Under the pieces are notes generated by a model. That model searched no databases. It was not told where the DNA came from and saw only the letters and a program-made list of their open reading frames with translations. From Raffaelea ambrosiae (taxonomy: Eukaryota > Ascomycota > Sordariomycetes > Ophiostomatales > Ophiostomataceae), in the NCBI GenBank assembly GCA_002778195.1, contig PCDI01000001.1:5963338-6027337 (forward strand): a stretch of DNA of 64,000 nt. The letters run 5' to 3'. The position numbers were made by a program, and so were the translations under genes. Positions 55,849 through 64,000 of this stretch are shown here, piece by piece. The first letter of the stretch is position 1. Every line of letters starts with the position of its first letter.

Positions 55849-57417
55849 ATGTCTTATTTCGATCATACCACATCTGCTCCGTCTCGGGGCCAGGAATTTG
55901 TCGCCATCGCGGTTCTGGAGTCTTCCCCCAGAGAATATGTCAATGTCGACGTCGAGGTCTTGCGGAACCTCCCATTTGTTTACAAATGGGCGACCATGAC
56001 TCTCATGCCTTCAGACATCGTCATCGGCCACGCACGGCCACGCCTCATTCGTATGTCTGTGCAGAGGGACATGCTGGAACTTTACCCTAACGACTCTAGA
56101 CGGGCTCTTTGGCACGTGCTTGGCAGCATGTTCCCCAGCGAAGATTTGATACTCGGCAAGGTTCGTAACCTTCCTCACTCGGCAAGCAGACTCGATGTCA
56201 CCCGCGGGCCTGTCTCTGTCAACAATATAGGCCCCAAAGAGTTCCTGGGGCCCAGCAGCGCCCCTGACAGCGACTACCCACTGGACGAGCAGGGTCGCAA
56301 GTTCGTCTCCCACTTCGTCAACAGCAGCCGCGCTGACTACACCACGGTAGCGATACAGGCCCTGATCGCGGCTGCCGAGCTTTGGGAGTTGGTCTGCGGC
56401 AATGACAGCGGCTACCAAGGCCCCAACCTGCTCCACCAACTCGACGAAGCCAGAGACGAGTACATGCCGGGCCATGTACAAAGCCGTGTCCGCGAACGCG
56501 CTTTTGGAGACATCTCCAAGCGTATCGTTGGTCTTACAGAACAGCTCGTCCACTCGGCCATGGTTGGCCGCACGGCTCTTCACGCCTTTGAGAACCTGCG
56601 CCGTAACCTTGCGAAGACGGACAGAAATGAGGATGGGGCGGACGAGGATGGAGATGCCATTGGCGTTATTTCGGGCTACCAAGTCATGAGTGTTTTTGGC
56701 GACGCCGTCGCCCTCCGTCTGGCTGCCGCGTCCTGCGAATCAGCATTATCAGCGGCCATCGAGGGCATGTCCGACCTCGTCGAGATGACCCGGGAGACCC
56801 TCGGAGTGGCCTACAATACCCACAACGTGCCCGAGTTCAGCTACTGCCTGGAGAGGTGTCAGGCTGCGGCGGGCGTGCTCCGTCTCGCGGCTGAAAACAC
56901 CTACTATATGGGCTCTCTCCTGCTCGGCCGTTTCCTGGAGAAGAGGGCCACTCGGGAGTCGGAGGGGGAGTCACCATCGGAGAGGAAGGAGGAGCTGCCA
57001 CCGCTGATGTGGCAGCCGCAGTTGTGGAAGCTTCAAGTCGCGACGTCTGTGACCCTTTGCAGCAAGGCCGGCCGCGCCACAGCCACTGTCGACATGGCAG
57101 GCTACCCGGAAAATATTCCGTGGACGGCATGTGTGGGTGTGTTTCCCAGCTCCAAGTGGGACGACCGGTATATGTGCATTGCTGTGACGGTTGCCCCGGA
57201 ACATGCAGGTAGCACTGAAGCTCGCGAGCTGACCGACGAGGAGCTGTCATTGACGCAGGAACTTAATACATGGCAGAGACGAAACAGTCCCACGTCAAGG
57301 ACCATTGGCGCCGAGCTTGGGATTGAGCAAAGCTCTGGGACGGGGGCTGATGGCCCCGGCTATGCAAAGGTCATTTTCTACGCCATCCATCAGGCCATTG
57401 GGCGTAATAATCAGTGA
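55849..57417 (+). CDS. Conserved-looking hypothetical protein, 522 aa
   Basis: Single exon from the first ATG (55849) to TGA. No family recognised. Composition is globular and mostly helical: residues 40-110 are mixed alpha/beta (FVYKWATMTLMPSDIVIGHA; RRALWHVLGSMFPSEDLILG), and residues 160-370 are rich in Ala/Leu helices (TVAIQALIAAAELWELVCG; DAVALRLAAASCESALSAA). An acidic linker (RNEDGADEDGDA) and a charged linker (RESEGESPSERKEE) separate domains. The last 130 residues are again mixed, with WQPQLWKLQVATSVTLCSKA. No signal peptide or transmembrane helix. Next to an intact Zn2Cys6 regulator in the same orientation. Confidence 0.75.
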   Translation: MSYFDHTTSAPSRGQEFVAIAVLESSPREYVNVDVEVLRNLPFVYKWATMTLMPSDIVIGHARPRLIRMSVQRDMLELYPNDSRRALWHVLGSMFPSEDLILGKVRNLPHSASRLDVTRGPVSVNNIGPKEFLGPSSAPDSDYPLDEQGRKFVSHFVNSSRADYTTVAIQALIAAAELWELVCGNDSGYQGPNLLHQLDEARDEYMPGHVQSRVRERAFGDISKRIVGLTEQLVHSAMVGRTALHAFENLRRNLAKTDRNEDGADEDGDAIGVISGYQVMSVFGDAVALRLAAASCESALSAAIEGMSDLVEMTRETLGVAYNTHNVPEFSYCLERCQAAAGVLRLAAENTYYMGSLLLGRFLEKRATRESEGESPSERKEELPPLMWQPQLWKLQVATSVTLCSKAGRATATVDMAGYPENIPWTACVGVFPSSKWDDRYMCIAVTVAPEHAGSTEARELTDEELSLTQELNTWQRRNSPTSRTIGAELGIEQSSGTGADGPGYAKVIFYAIHQAIGRNNQ

Positions 57418-57868
57418 GTTATTGGGCTTTTGGCATGGATCTTTTGATATGGGCTTGACGAATATGGACTTGGCGGATATGGACTTGGTGGGTGCATATC
57501 TTTCTGGGGTTAATTAATTCTTTGCTTTGTTTGCTTCGCTCTCTCTCTCTCTCTCTCTCTTTTCTGTTCGTTTCGCATTCTGTTTATGTTATGGGCGCTC
57601 AAGTCGACACCCATGCTGAAGCATGGGTGCTACTACCTAGACTGGGCGACTAATAGTTATTATCCAGGACGGATCTAAATGGGTGGGCATCGGCAGCACA
57701 GAGTCTTTTTAACAAAAAAAGCAAGTGGGTTTGAATCTCCCCCACTTTCATAGATTGCCATAGACGACTTCAGCCTTCAACCTTCAATGCAATCAGAGCG
57801 AATCGCAACTCTCCTCTTGGGTGGAACTGCCTGTCCACTTGCAAATATTGTAACTCAACCGAAACAGA
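57418..57868. other. Intergenic region with a strong hairpin
   Basis: 451 bp between the orphan gene and the Zn2Cys6 regulator. A (CT) microsatellite occurs at about 57539-57561, a perfect 10-bp-stem hairpin at 57608-57629, and a second inverted pair AAGTGGG/CCCACTT around 57724-57750. Confidence 0.55.
57608..57629. repeat. Perfect 10-bp inverted repeat with 2-nt loop
   Basis: Arms CACCCATGCT and AGCATGGGTG are separated by GA. It lies about 190 bp after the orphan gene stop and 240 bp before the regulator start. Confidence 0.8.
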
Positions 57869-59680
57869 ATGAGAACCAGTTCAGACAACTCAAGTCCGCA
57901 ACGATCCCGAGGCGGCTGCGAGCGATGTCGTCGCCGTCGGCAGAAGTGCGGCGAGGAGCGGCCATCGTGCAGCCGCTGTCTGGCAGCACACAGCCTGTGC
58001 TCCTACAAGCCACTACACATACGCTGGGGGGGACGAGATTTCAACCAGTCCCGCTTCGGCAACTGCCGAGTTCACAAGATAGGTAAGATCTGAAGGACCA
58101 GCATCTTCGTTGCCTCGCGTTCAACCTTGCTGACTTTTGATGAAGAAACCGACCCAGACAGCTTTGTCTACACGGCCAACAGTGCTTGGCGGCGGTGCAT
58201 GTCATCCTCTGGACCCATCCGCCTTCCAATCCATATTCCAGGGCCCCCAGAATCTTCAGAGCCTCCAGAGCCTCCAGAGTTTGCTCATGAGCATCACCCA
58301 AAACATGCCTCATCCCTAGTAAGAACACCAGCGCCGTCGCCGGACCTCGCTCCCGATTTGCGCATGCTCCTCGATGACTTCATCTGCAAAGGCTCGGCTG
58401 CCATCTCCACGCATCGCCGCGTTCAAGAAGAGACCTGCCGTGCTCTGGTGCCCGTAGCTCTCGAGGCACGCGCACTTCTGCACGCCATCGTGGCCTTTTC
58501 TGCCGCGCAAGGTGCAGCACGATTCGAAGTGGGTGGACTAGCATACACTCGCCTGAAAGCCCAAGAGGCCCTATCGCGGACCATCTGCATCCAGAGTCTA
58601 CGGGATGAAATTAACGGGATCAACCTCAACATGACCAGCCCCGACATGCCATGTAAGCCGCACGCCCTCCGCGCTGGCGTAGTGGTTGCAACCAGCCTCA
58701 TGCTTTGTACTGGTGCCCTTTTCTCCGATGCCGACGACTACAATGCCTGGCGGATCTACCTCCAAGGTGCTCGGGCAGCACTTCCTACTGCTCTTGCCAG
58801 CAGCGGGGCGTCCTCGTACGTTGCCGGCGAGGATACCTTGACCCTGTACCTTCGCCAGAGGTACACTATGCTCGAAACACTGGCTCTGCTCTCGGACGGC
58901 GGCTTCGAAGCCCTTGACCCCAGTCACGATCGTACTGTCACCAGGAGTCATAGCCTACTGTCTCAAGGTCGGCCCCCATTTTTGCGCTCGGCAGCCAGCA
59001 CCCTCAGCAACCATGCCGGCTGTGGCACGGGCATCGTGAACATGCTGCGCACCATTGGCTCCGTAGCCTGGGAGAGACGGAACCCTTCGCTTCTTCTCTC
59101 TGAAGCAGACTTTGTCTGCGAGGCGGAACTCCTCGACGCCGCCCTCCAGGCCACCATCCAGCGAGACCACGACTCACCGCCTGCTCTTCGGACGACCACA
59201 GCAGGTGATGCCATCGCTACTTTCGACCCAACCTACCACGAGTTTGCTGCCTGCAACGAAATCTTTGCCCACATGGCGAGGCTTTACGTGCGGACCAAAA
59301 TCAGAGGCGCCCCAGCTAGCGACTCGATCGTGCAGATGCTGGTCCAGACGATCATCCGGGGCGCTGCCCAGCTGGATCTCAGGCCAGGTGGCCTCTCGCC
59401 GGTTATTGGCCTCAACACGGCACTATCGGTGGCAGGAGAGTACGCGGCCGCCGCCGAAGACCGGGCAGCTATCCTAACCCTCCTGCAAGCTCTGTATAAC
59501 GCAACGCACAACCACAACCTGATGGTGACGATGCGGAGTCTCGAGGCAGGCTGGGCAGCAGCGTCGTTACCGAAGCGTGCCCAGATGGCCCAGAAGTGCG
59601 ATTCATGCACACCACACTACTTTTCCCCGTCATTAGCATCCTCCGCAACAAATGGTGACCATGACTTCATTCCATACTAG
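57869..59680 (+). CDS. Zn2Cys6 transcription factor (intact)
   Basis: Exons 57869-58082 and 58146-59680 give 582 aa. The binuclear zinc cluster is complete: Cys17, 20, 27, 34, 37 and 44 in GCERCRRRRQKCGEERPSC and SRCLAAHSLC, with the C-x2-C-x6-C-x6-C-x2-C-x6-C spacing. The rest resembles the fungal-specific regulator domain type 2 (ALLHAIVAFSAAQGA; RAGVVVATSLMLCTGALFSD; WRIYLQGARAALPTALASSG; AACNEIFAHMARLYVRTKI). A nuclear DNA-binding activator or repressor is expected; target genes are unknown, though the membrane protein/P450 pair downstream is a candidate. An out-of-frame upstream ATG at 57787 opens a 99-codon ORF across this start codon. Confidence 0.9.
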
Positions 59681-60001
59681 ACAAAGCTCTCCACGAAGCT
59701 ATCCATCTCTATCCCGGTCGATTTCCTTTTTGCTTACTGGAAATATTGGGTTGCATTTACTTGCTTCGGTGTTCTGTAGAAATAATGATGGGAAAGTACA
59801 TACAGGAAATGAACGAAACCATCAGCTAAAGAACAAAAAAAAAGAACAATTCAGGAGAATGCAAAAGTAAAGATGAACTTTTTACCCTCGTGCTAACATA
59901 AACAGTTTAGCGGAACCCTTACCTCTCGCACAAGCCTCCAACTATTCTATGAGCCCAGAGTAAACACACTTGATCACAGTCAAAATTTGGTATCCTTTAC
60001 T
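59681..60001. other. Intergenic region between convergent regulator and membrane-protein genes
   Basis: 321 bp holding two 3' ends; nothing else seen. Confidence 0.55.
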
Positions 60002-60648
60002 CTAAGCAGGTAACCTCATCGTTGTAAGCACGCACAAATGAGCACCGTCAGGAGACAAATGAGTCTCTGTGTGATAAAACACCATGCGTAACCTGCCAAT
60101 TGACCAACCGATTAGTAAGAGAATAGATGGAACAAGACACAGTCTGGCCTCGAACGCACTAACAGCCTCGACCCAGGGGCTGCTGTACCACGGGTTAGCA
60201 AAGGCGGACACCTGTCTTAGTCAATAGTGAAAGTTCATGTAGATAGTGCAGATAAAGAGGGGAAGTACGCACATCGTGCATGGCGGTGTAGACGACAATG
60301 ACCGCGATGACGTGGTTTGGGTAGTAGGTAGACACTGCAGCATTTGACAGTTGCGTACCGTCACCAGCTATTGCCGAGTTAGATCTTTGACAGCCAGAAG
60401 AAAATCAGAAAACACAAAACACAAATCAGCATAATAAAGAGGAAGACGGAAGAAACGCACTCGGACAAACTGCCACCTGGACAGCCATTCAGTGTCAGTT
60501 CTTGCCAATAGAAGCACCCCAGAGACAGAGTCCGAGACAAGCATTGTCGGTGTGTGGCATAGGGGGGAAGCCGTGGGTAAATCAAGGGGTAGAAGTAAAA
60601 AACCAGAAAGATGCAGCACACAGCGACAACACAGAAATCAGAAGCCAT
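60002..60648 (-). CDS. Small multi-pass membrane protein of unknown family
   Basis: Exons 60648-60477, 60367-60273 and 60211-60002 give 158 aa, with intron phases that agree and branch-point-like CTAAC before the first acceptor. Hydrophobic segments are at residues 6-22 (VVAVCCIFLVFYFYPLIYP), about 75-88 (HVIAVIVVYTAMHD) and about 108-126 (LCLVPSILLLIGWSIG). A conserved-looking stretch FANPWYSSPWVEAVSAFEAR lies between the last two. A loose likeness to EXPERA-type membrane proteins was considered but is too weak to assign. A TATATAA box sits about 90 bp upstream. It is divergent from the P450 gene. Confidence 0.6.
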
Positions 60649-60734
60649 TGATCTTTATGTTGGTGCCCTCTCTCCTATTTTTTTCAAGTCTATTTTCACA
60701 CAACTGCCGTCTCTTTGAGTCCGGCCCAGGACCC

Positions 60735-60741
60735 TTATATA
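60735..60741 (-). promoter_or_regulatory. TATA box of the membrane-protein gene
   Basis: TATATAA on the minus strand, about 90 bp upstream of the ATG at 60648. Confidence 0.55.
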
Positions 60742-61212
60742 GCCGTCTCAACAAGGCTACAGGTAGGCTACAGGTAGCCCTGATCTGTGCATGCATCTCT
60801 TGTAAACCACCAGACCAGCCCTCTTCAAGATCTATCGGCTGTCCTCAATGAATCTTTCCAATTATCACTAATGTGCACGGTTACGGAGATGTTTTGCGCC
60901 AGTGCTGAACAGGGCTCTGTTAGGGTGTAAGTGCAGCTTTCCATAGACCTACCATCTCCTACACTTTCTCCTTTAGGCTTAGAGCCTGTTTTGGGGCTCT
61001 TCACCAGACCGGCCCTAGGTCGGGTTGATAGCAGATAAGCCCCAAGCCAACGGCGTCACCGCAGTTGTCAGTGGCACCTACTTGTATCTCCTAGACTTTC
61101 CCCTTTGAGATTCGGCCAGCAGACGGCATGCCAAGACTGGATATAGATCAACAGACACATGACCGACCCGGGTCTTCGTAGCATCAGCATGAAGCAATGT
61201 GCTTATTGGGAC

Positions 61213-61220
61213 TATTTAAA
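61213..61220 (+). promoter_or_regulatory. TATA-like box of the P450 gene
   Basis: TATTTAAA about 95 bp upstream of the P450 start codon. Confidence 0.5.
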
Positions 61221-61311
61221 TTCTCTTGGTTATCCCCATCTCGCTAGGCAAGAGAGCAGGCTTTCTTTATCTTGCCCAAGACCAGCCTGAGGAGATAAGA
61301 AAATCTTCACT

Positions 61312-63213
61312 ATGCTTCTCCAGGAGCTTGTCCCCTCCTTTCCACCGCTTGTGACGCTCAGTGGCCTCTTTGCATTTACCCTGCTGGCATGGGCTGCCTA
61401 CCGTTTATCGGTTGCACCGTTGAGCAAAGTTCCTGGGCCTTGGTACACCAACTTGACAGCTGTGTTCCTGCAGTACCATGAGTTCCAAGGTGATAAGCGG
61501 ATGTGGATTCATGGCCTGCACGAAAGGTATGGCACGGCCGTCAGGGTTGCGCCCAACGAAGTCACGTTTGCTTCTTCAACGGCCATCAAGGAAATCTACA
61601 TTGCCAACGGTGGTTTTGTGAAGACGGACCTGTACTCTTTGTTCCGACAGGGAGGTCACACGTGAGTGAGAGAAACAGAGAAAAAAACCGTCAAATTTCA
61701 CAAATTAATTAACACTTACAATTGTTAGAAACCTCTTTACAACTGTAGATAAAACCGAGGTAAGGAGATCTACTCAATATGCTGTCATAAGCAGTGGTCG
61801 CTAATCTGCGTTGCCGGAGCAGCACAAGGAAAAGAAGAGGCGTTTTGCGGACCGTTATTCTAATAGCAGCGTCTTGCGCCCCGAAGTTCAGGCCCTGATT
61901 AATGACCGTGCTGATGTGTTCGCCCGGATATGTGGCGAGGCTAAAAGCGCCGACATTTACGTGCGTGTCCAACAGACTCCCATATCATTTGGTCAACCCT
62001 AACACTTTTCAGCTTTACCTTCACTGCTATGCCCTGGATTGTGTCAGTGGAGTAACTTTTCACCCATACGGCACCAAATCCATTGAGGCTGGCAAAGATG
62101 ATGAAATGGTGCAAAGTCTCTCGTACCACGACAGTCGTAAAGGTAAATCCTTGCCCACATTCTTGATAGGATCTTCCACAGCGACTCGGGGTGCCTGACT
62201 CACACAAATATTTATACTGTAGCTCTCGTGATAGCTTATTATTATCCGTCACTCCTGTCTCTCTACGAGAGACTGACTGCTGAACCGAGAAAGGGCGGCT
62301 CCCTTATTCAAGACTATGCGTGGGATTGCATCCGCCAACCAGACCATGCGCCATTCACGCTTGCCACACGACTTCGAAGCTATGTCTCTGCGAATGACGA
62401 GAAGGGAGGCGAATCTCCAGGTGGCAGAAGTCGTGATTTTGACGCGATTACTCTATGCGATGCTGTTGCTGAGTGCCTCGACCATATCGGCGCTGGCATT
62501 GACACCACTGGAGACACCCTCTGTTTTCTCATGCACGAGCTGTCTCTGCCACAGAATGCCGAGAAGATGGCGAGGCTATCTGACGAGTTGCGTGAAGCCA
62601 GAACAACGGCAGAAAGCGATAAAAGCAATGGCCAAGAGCCTAGTCTCCCGCGCCTAGAAAATTTGCCCTACCTGAACGCTATTCTACACGAAGCTTTGCG
62701 TCTCTGGGCGCCGGGAACACTGCCACTGCCGCGCTACGTGCCCTCTGGTGGCCGCTGTGTCGATGGCTATTTCCTGCCTGTAAATACAATCGTCAGCTGC
62801 CAGTCCTACACGCTACACCGGTACGACGCAAGCGTGTTTCCAGATGCACATGAGTTCCGGCCAGAGCGTTGGTTATCCGGCAACAAAACAGACGAGCAGT
62901 CACGGCTATATTTTGCCTTTGGTGCTGGACCACGCACATGCGTCGGCAAGAAGTATGTCTTTGTATTTTTGGTTCCTCGTATTAAATCTCTGCTTGTTTG
63001 CAATACTTTTCTTGTTGCCAGTCCCTATGCTAACAACCCAAAAACAGTCTTGCCATGGCGGAGATGCGCAGCTTGTTGTACAACGTGTACTCCCGGTACC
63101 ACACACGGACCTCCAATGACATGCACGCATCCATGGAGATGGATGACCAATTTCTGGTATCACGTCCCAAGGACTTGTATTGCAAGTTGACATTCGAGGC
63201 GTTAGACGAGTGA
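61312..63213 (+). CDS. Cytochrome P450 monooxygenase
   Basis: Six exons: 61312-61661, 61729-61759, 61823-61960, 62013-62142, 62223-62952 and 63048-63213, giving 514 aa, normal for a microsomal fungal P450. An N-terminal membrane anchor (LSGLFAFTLLAWAAYRLSV) is followed by the Pro-rich hinge KVPGPWY. The I-helix oxygen-binding motif GAGIDTT is at 306-312, the ExxR motif EALR at 373-376, and the heme-binding loop FGAGPRTCVGK with ligand Cys456. The last intron splits this loop just before NLAMAEMR. All key residues are intact. Substrate unknown. Fungal P450s of this general type act in secondary metabolism or xenobiotic oxidation. The only other genes nearby that could form a cluster are the divergent membrane protein and the Zn2Cys6 regulator. 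Confidence 0.93.
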
Positions 63214-63731
63214 AAGAGGCGGATTGTAATAGTTGCACATTCAGTCGGAGATGTCTAGAGGAATGCGATTCTCGTAACCCGGATCCTCATCTACCCCTCC
63301 CAAAAATATTCGAATAGCATTGCAAAATACATAGAATACCAAATAGCAGCGTCTGCACGAGACTCGTGTTGTAAAGAAGGCGTCCATTGACGGCAGCAAG
63401 TATTGTATGCGTATAACAAGATTTTGTATTTAAGCAATCCTGTAATCCTGATAGGTATATACGCTAGCCTTGAATTGGCACGTAAGCGGGTCTGTCAGAA
63501 ACAACGTCCGGGACTCACACAGCAAAAATCACACACAAAAATGGTGTTACGAACTAAACGATCTTCACCTTCTCAGCTCGCCTCGCTGCCCAAAGCTATT
63601 GGCCTACCTCGCTGTATCTAATGGAATATTATCCGGTACCATTCTCTCATTTCCTTTGGTAGTGTCAACGTCAGGCTGTCTGCCGTCCCGGCCCCTCCCC
63701 CGCCATTAAAATCTTCTGGTGCCATATCACC
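63214..63731. other. Intergenic region P450 - NatB-like gene
   Basis: 518 bp, no gene; 3' UTR of the P450 and promoter of the next gene. Confidence 0.55.
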
Positions 63732-64000
63732 ATGCCGTCGTATTCCTACAACGGCCGGCGCCTTCAGCCGGCATTGAAGAATGGCGTCGACATGCAGCTA
63801 CAGACGGCCTTTGCCGACAGCAACTGGCCGACTGTCATTCGGCTGGCTGAACGGAGGGCCAAAACCAGCAACGACCCCTACTACGCGGTGGGTTCCGACA
63901 CCGGGCGAAAGGGTCGAAAAATCACCCCCGGTCGTCTCTATGATTCTTCTTCTTCTTCTTCTTTTTGTTTACTCTGCCATCTAATACTCCTTCCGTCTAG
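63732..64000 (+). CDS. N-terminal acetyltransferase B auxiliary subunit (Mdm20/Naa25-like), first exon only
   Basis: The first exon (63732-63887) encodes 52 residues starting MPSYSYNGRRLQPALKNG. The motif VDMQLQTAFADSNWPTVIRL followed by AERRAKTSNDPYYA matches the start of fungal NatB non-catalytic subunits, TPR-type proteins that anchor the acetyltransferase to ribosomes. A GTGGGT donor follows at 63888. The window ends in TCTAG at 64000 after a pyrimidine-rich tract, which would be a plausible acceptor of a 113-nt intron. The rest of the gene lies beyond the window. Confidence 0.65.
   Translation, partial: MPSYSYNGRRLQPALKNGVDMQLQTAFADSNWPTVIRLAERRAKTSNDPYYAVGSDTGRKGRKITPGRLYDSSSSSSFCLLCHLILLPS

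Larger units (their letters stand above)
60649..61311. promoter_or_regulatory. Shared divergent promoter of membrane protein and P450
   Basis: 663 bp between divergent start codons. A TATA-like box lies about 90-100 bp before each ATG. A short direct repeat GGCTACAGGTA occurs near 60758-60778. Confidence 0.55.

Overview
This window is nuclear DNA of a filamentous ascomycete, most likely a Sordariomycete. The genes are moderately GC-rich and are interrupted by short introns (about 45-180 nt) with GTRNGT donors, CTAAC-like branch points and YAG acceptors. The gene set is typically fungal: a siderophore transporter, sedolisin protease, Zn2Cys6 regulators, GPI-anchored wall proteins and a PHO80/PREG-type cyclin. 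All exon structures were joined by eye from splice signals and family similarity. Nothing here was checked against a database or transcripts.

Layout. 1-7 kb: the 3' end of an unknown gene, a MirB-type siderophore transporter with a GATA-type iron-repressor motif upstream, and methylthioribose-1-phosphate isomerase diverging from TRAPP-II subunit Trs130/TRAPPC10 (7.2-12.4 kb). 13.7-15.7 kb: a tandem pair of small lipid-anchor-like proteins that combine a PPxY motif with a cysteine-rich CaaX tail. 16.4-19.1 kb: ERV2 sulfhydryl oxidase and proteasome beta-1 (PRE3), followed by about 4 kb of pyrimidine-rich DNA that leads into the PHO80-like cyclin (23.3-25.1 kb). 26.3-27.3 kb: Fe/Mn superoxide dismutase on the minus strand.

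27.8-34 kb is the decayed part. It holds a 549-bp non-autonomous inverted-repeat element, a fragment of an ABC transporter, an F-box protein with an embedded RGG domain, and a Zn2Cys6 regulator broken by stops and frameshifts. 34-46 kb is gene-poor and holds only a secreted sedolisin and a large Ser/Thr-rich GPI protein. 46.5-55.1 kb: a cupin protein, a small four-exon GPI protein, a C2-domain protein, a Nudix hydrolase and COX23. 55.8-63.2 kb: an orphan 522-residue protein, an intact Zn2Cys6 regulator, and a small multi-pass membrane protein divergent from a cytochrome P450. The last three could be a minimal metabolic cluster. The window ends inside the first intron of a NatB-subunit-like gene.

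Most housekeeping genes act separately: iron uptake, methionine salvage, Golgi trafficking, disulfide formation, proteolysis, phosphate signalling and respiratory-chain assembly. The least described items are the tandem PPxY/CaaX proteins, the RGG-F-box protein, and the membrane protein/P450 pair.
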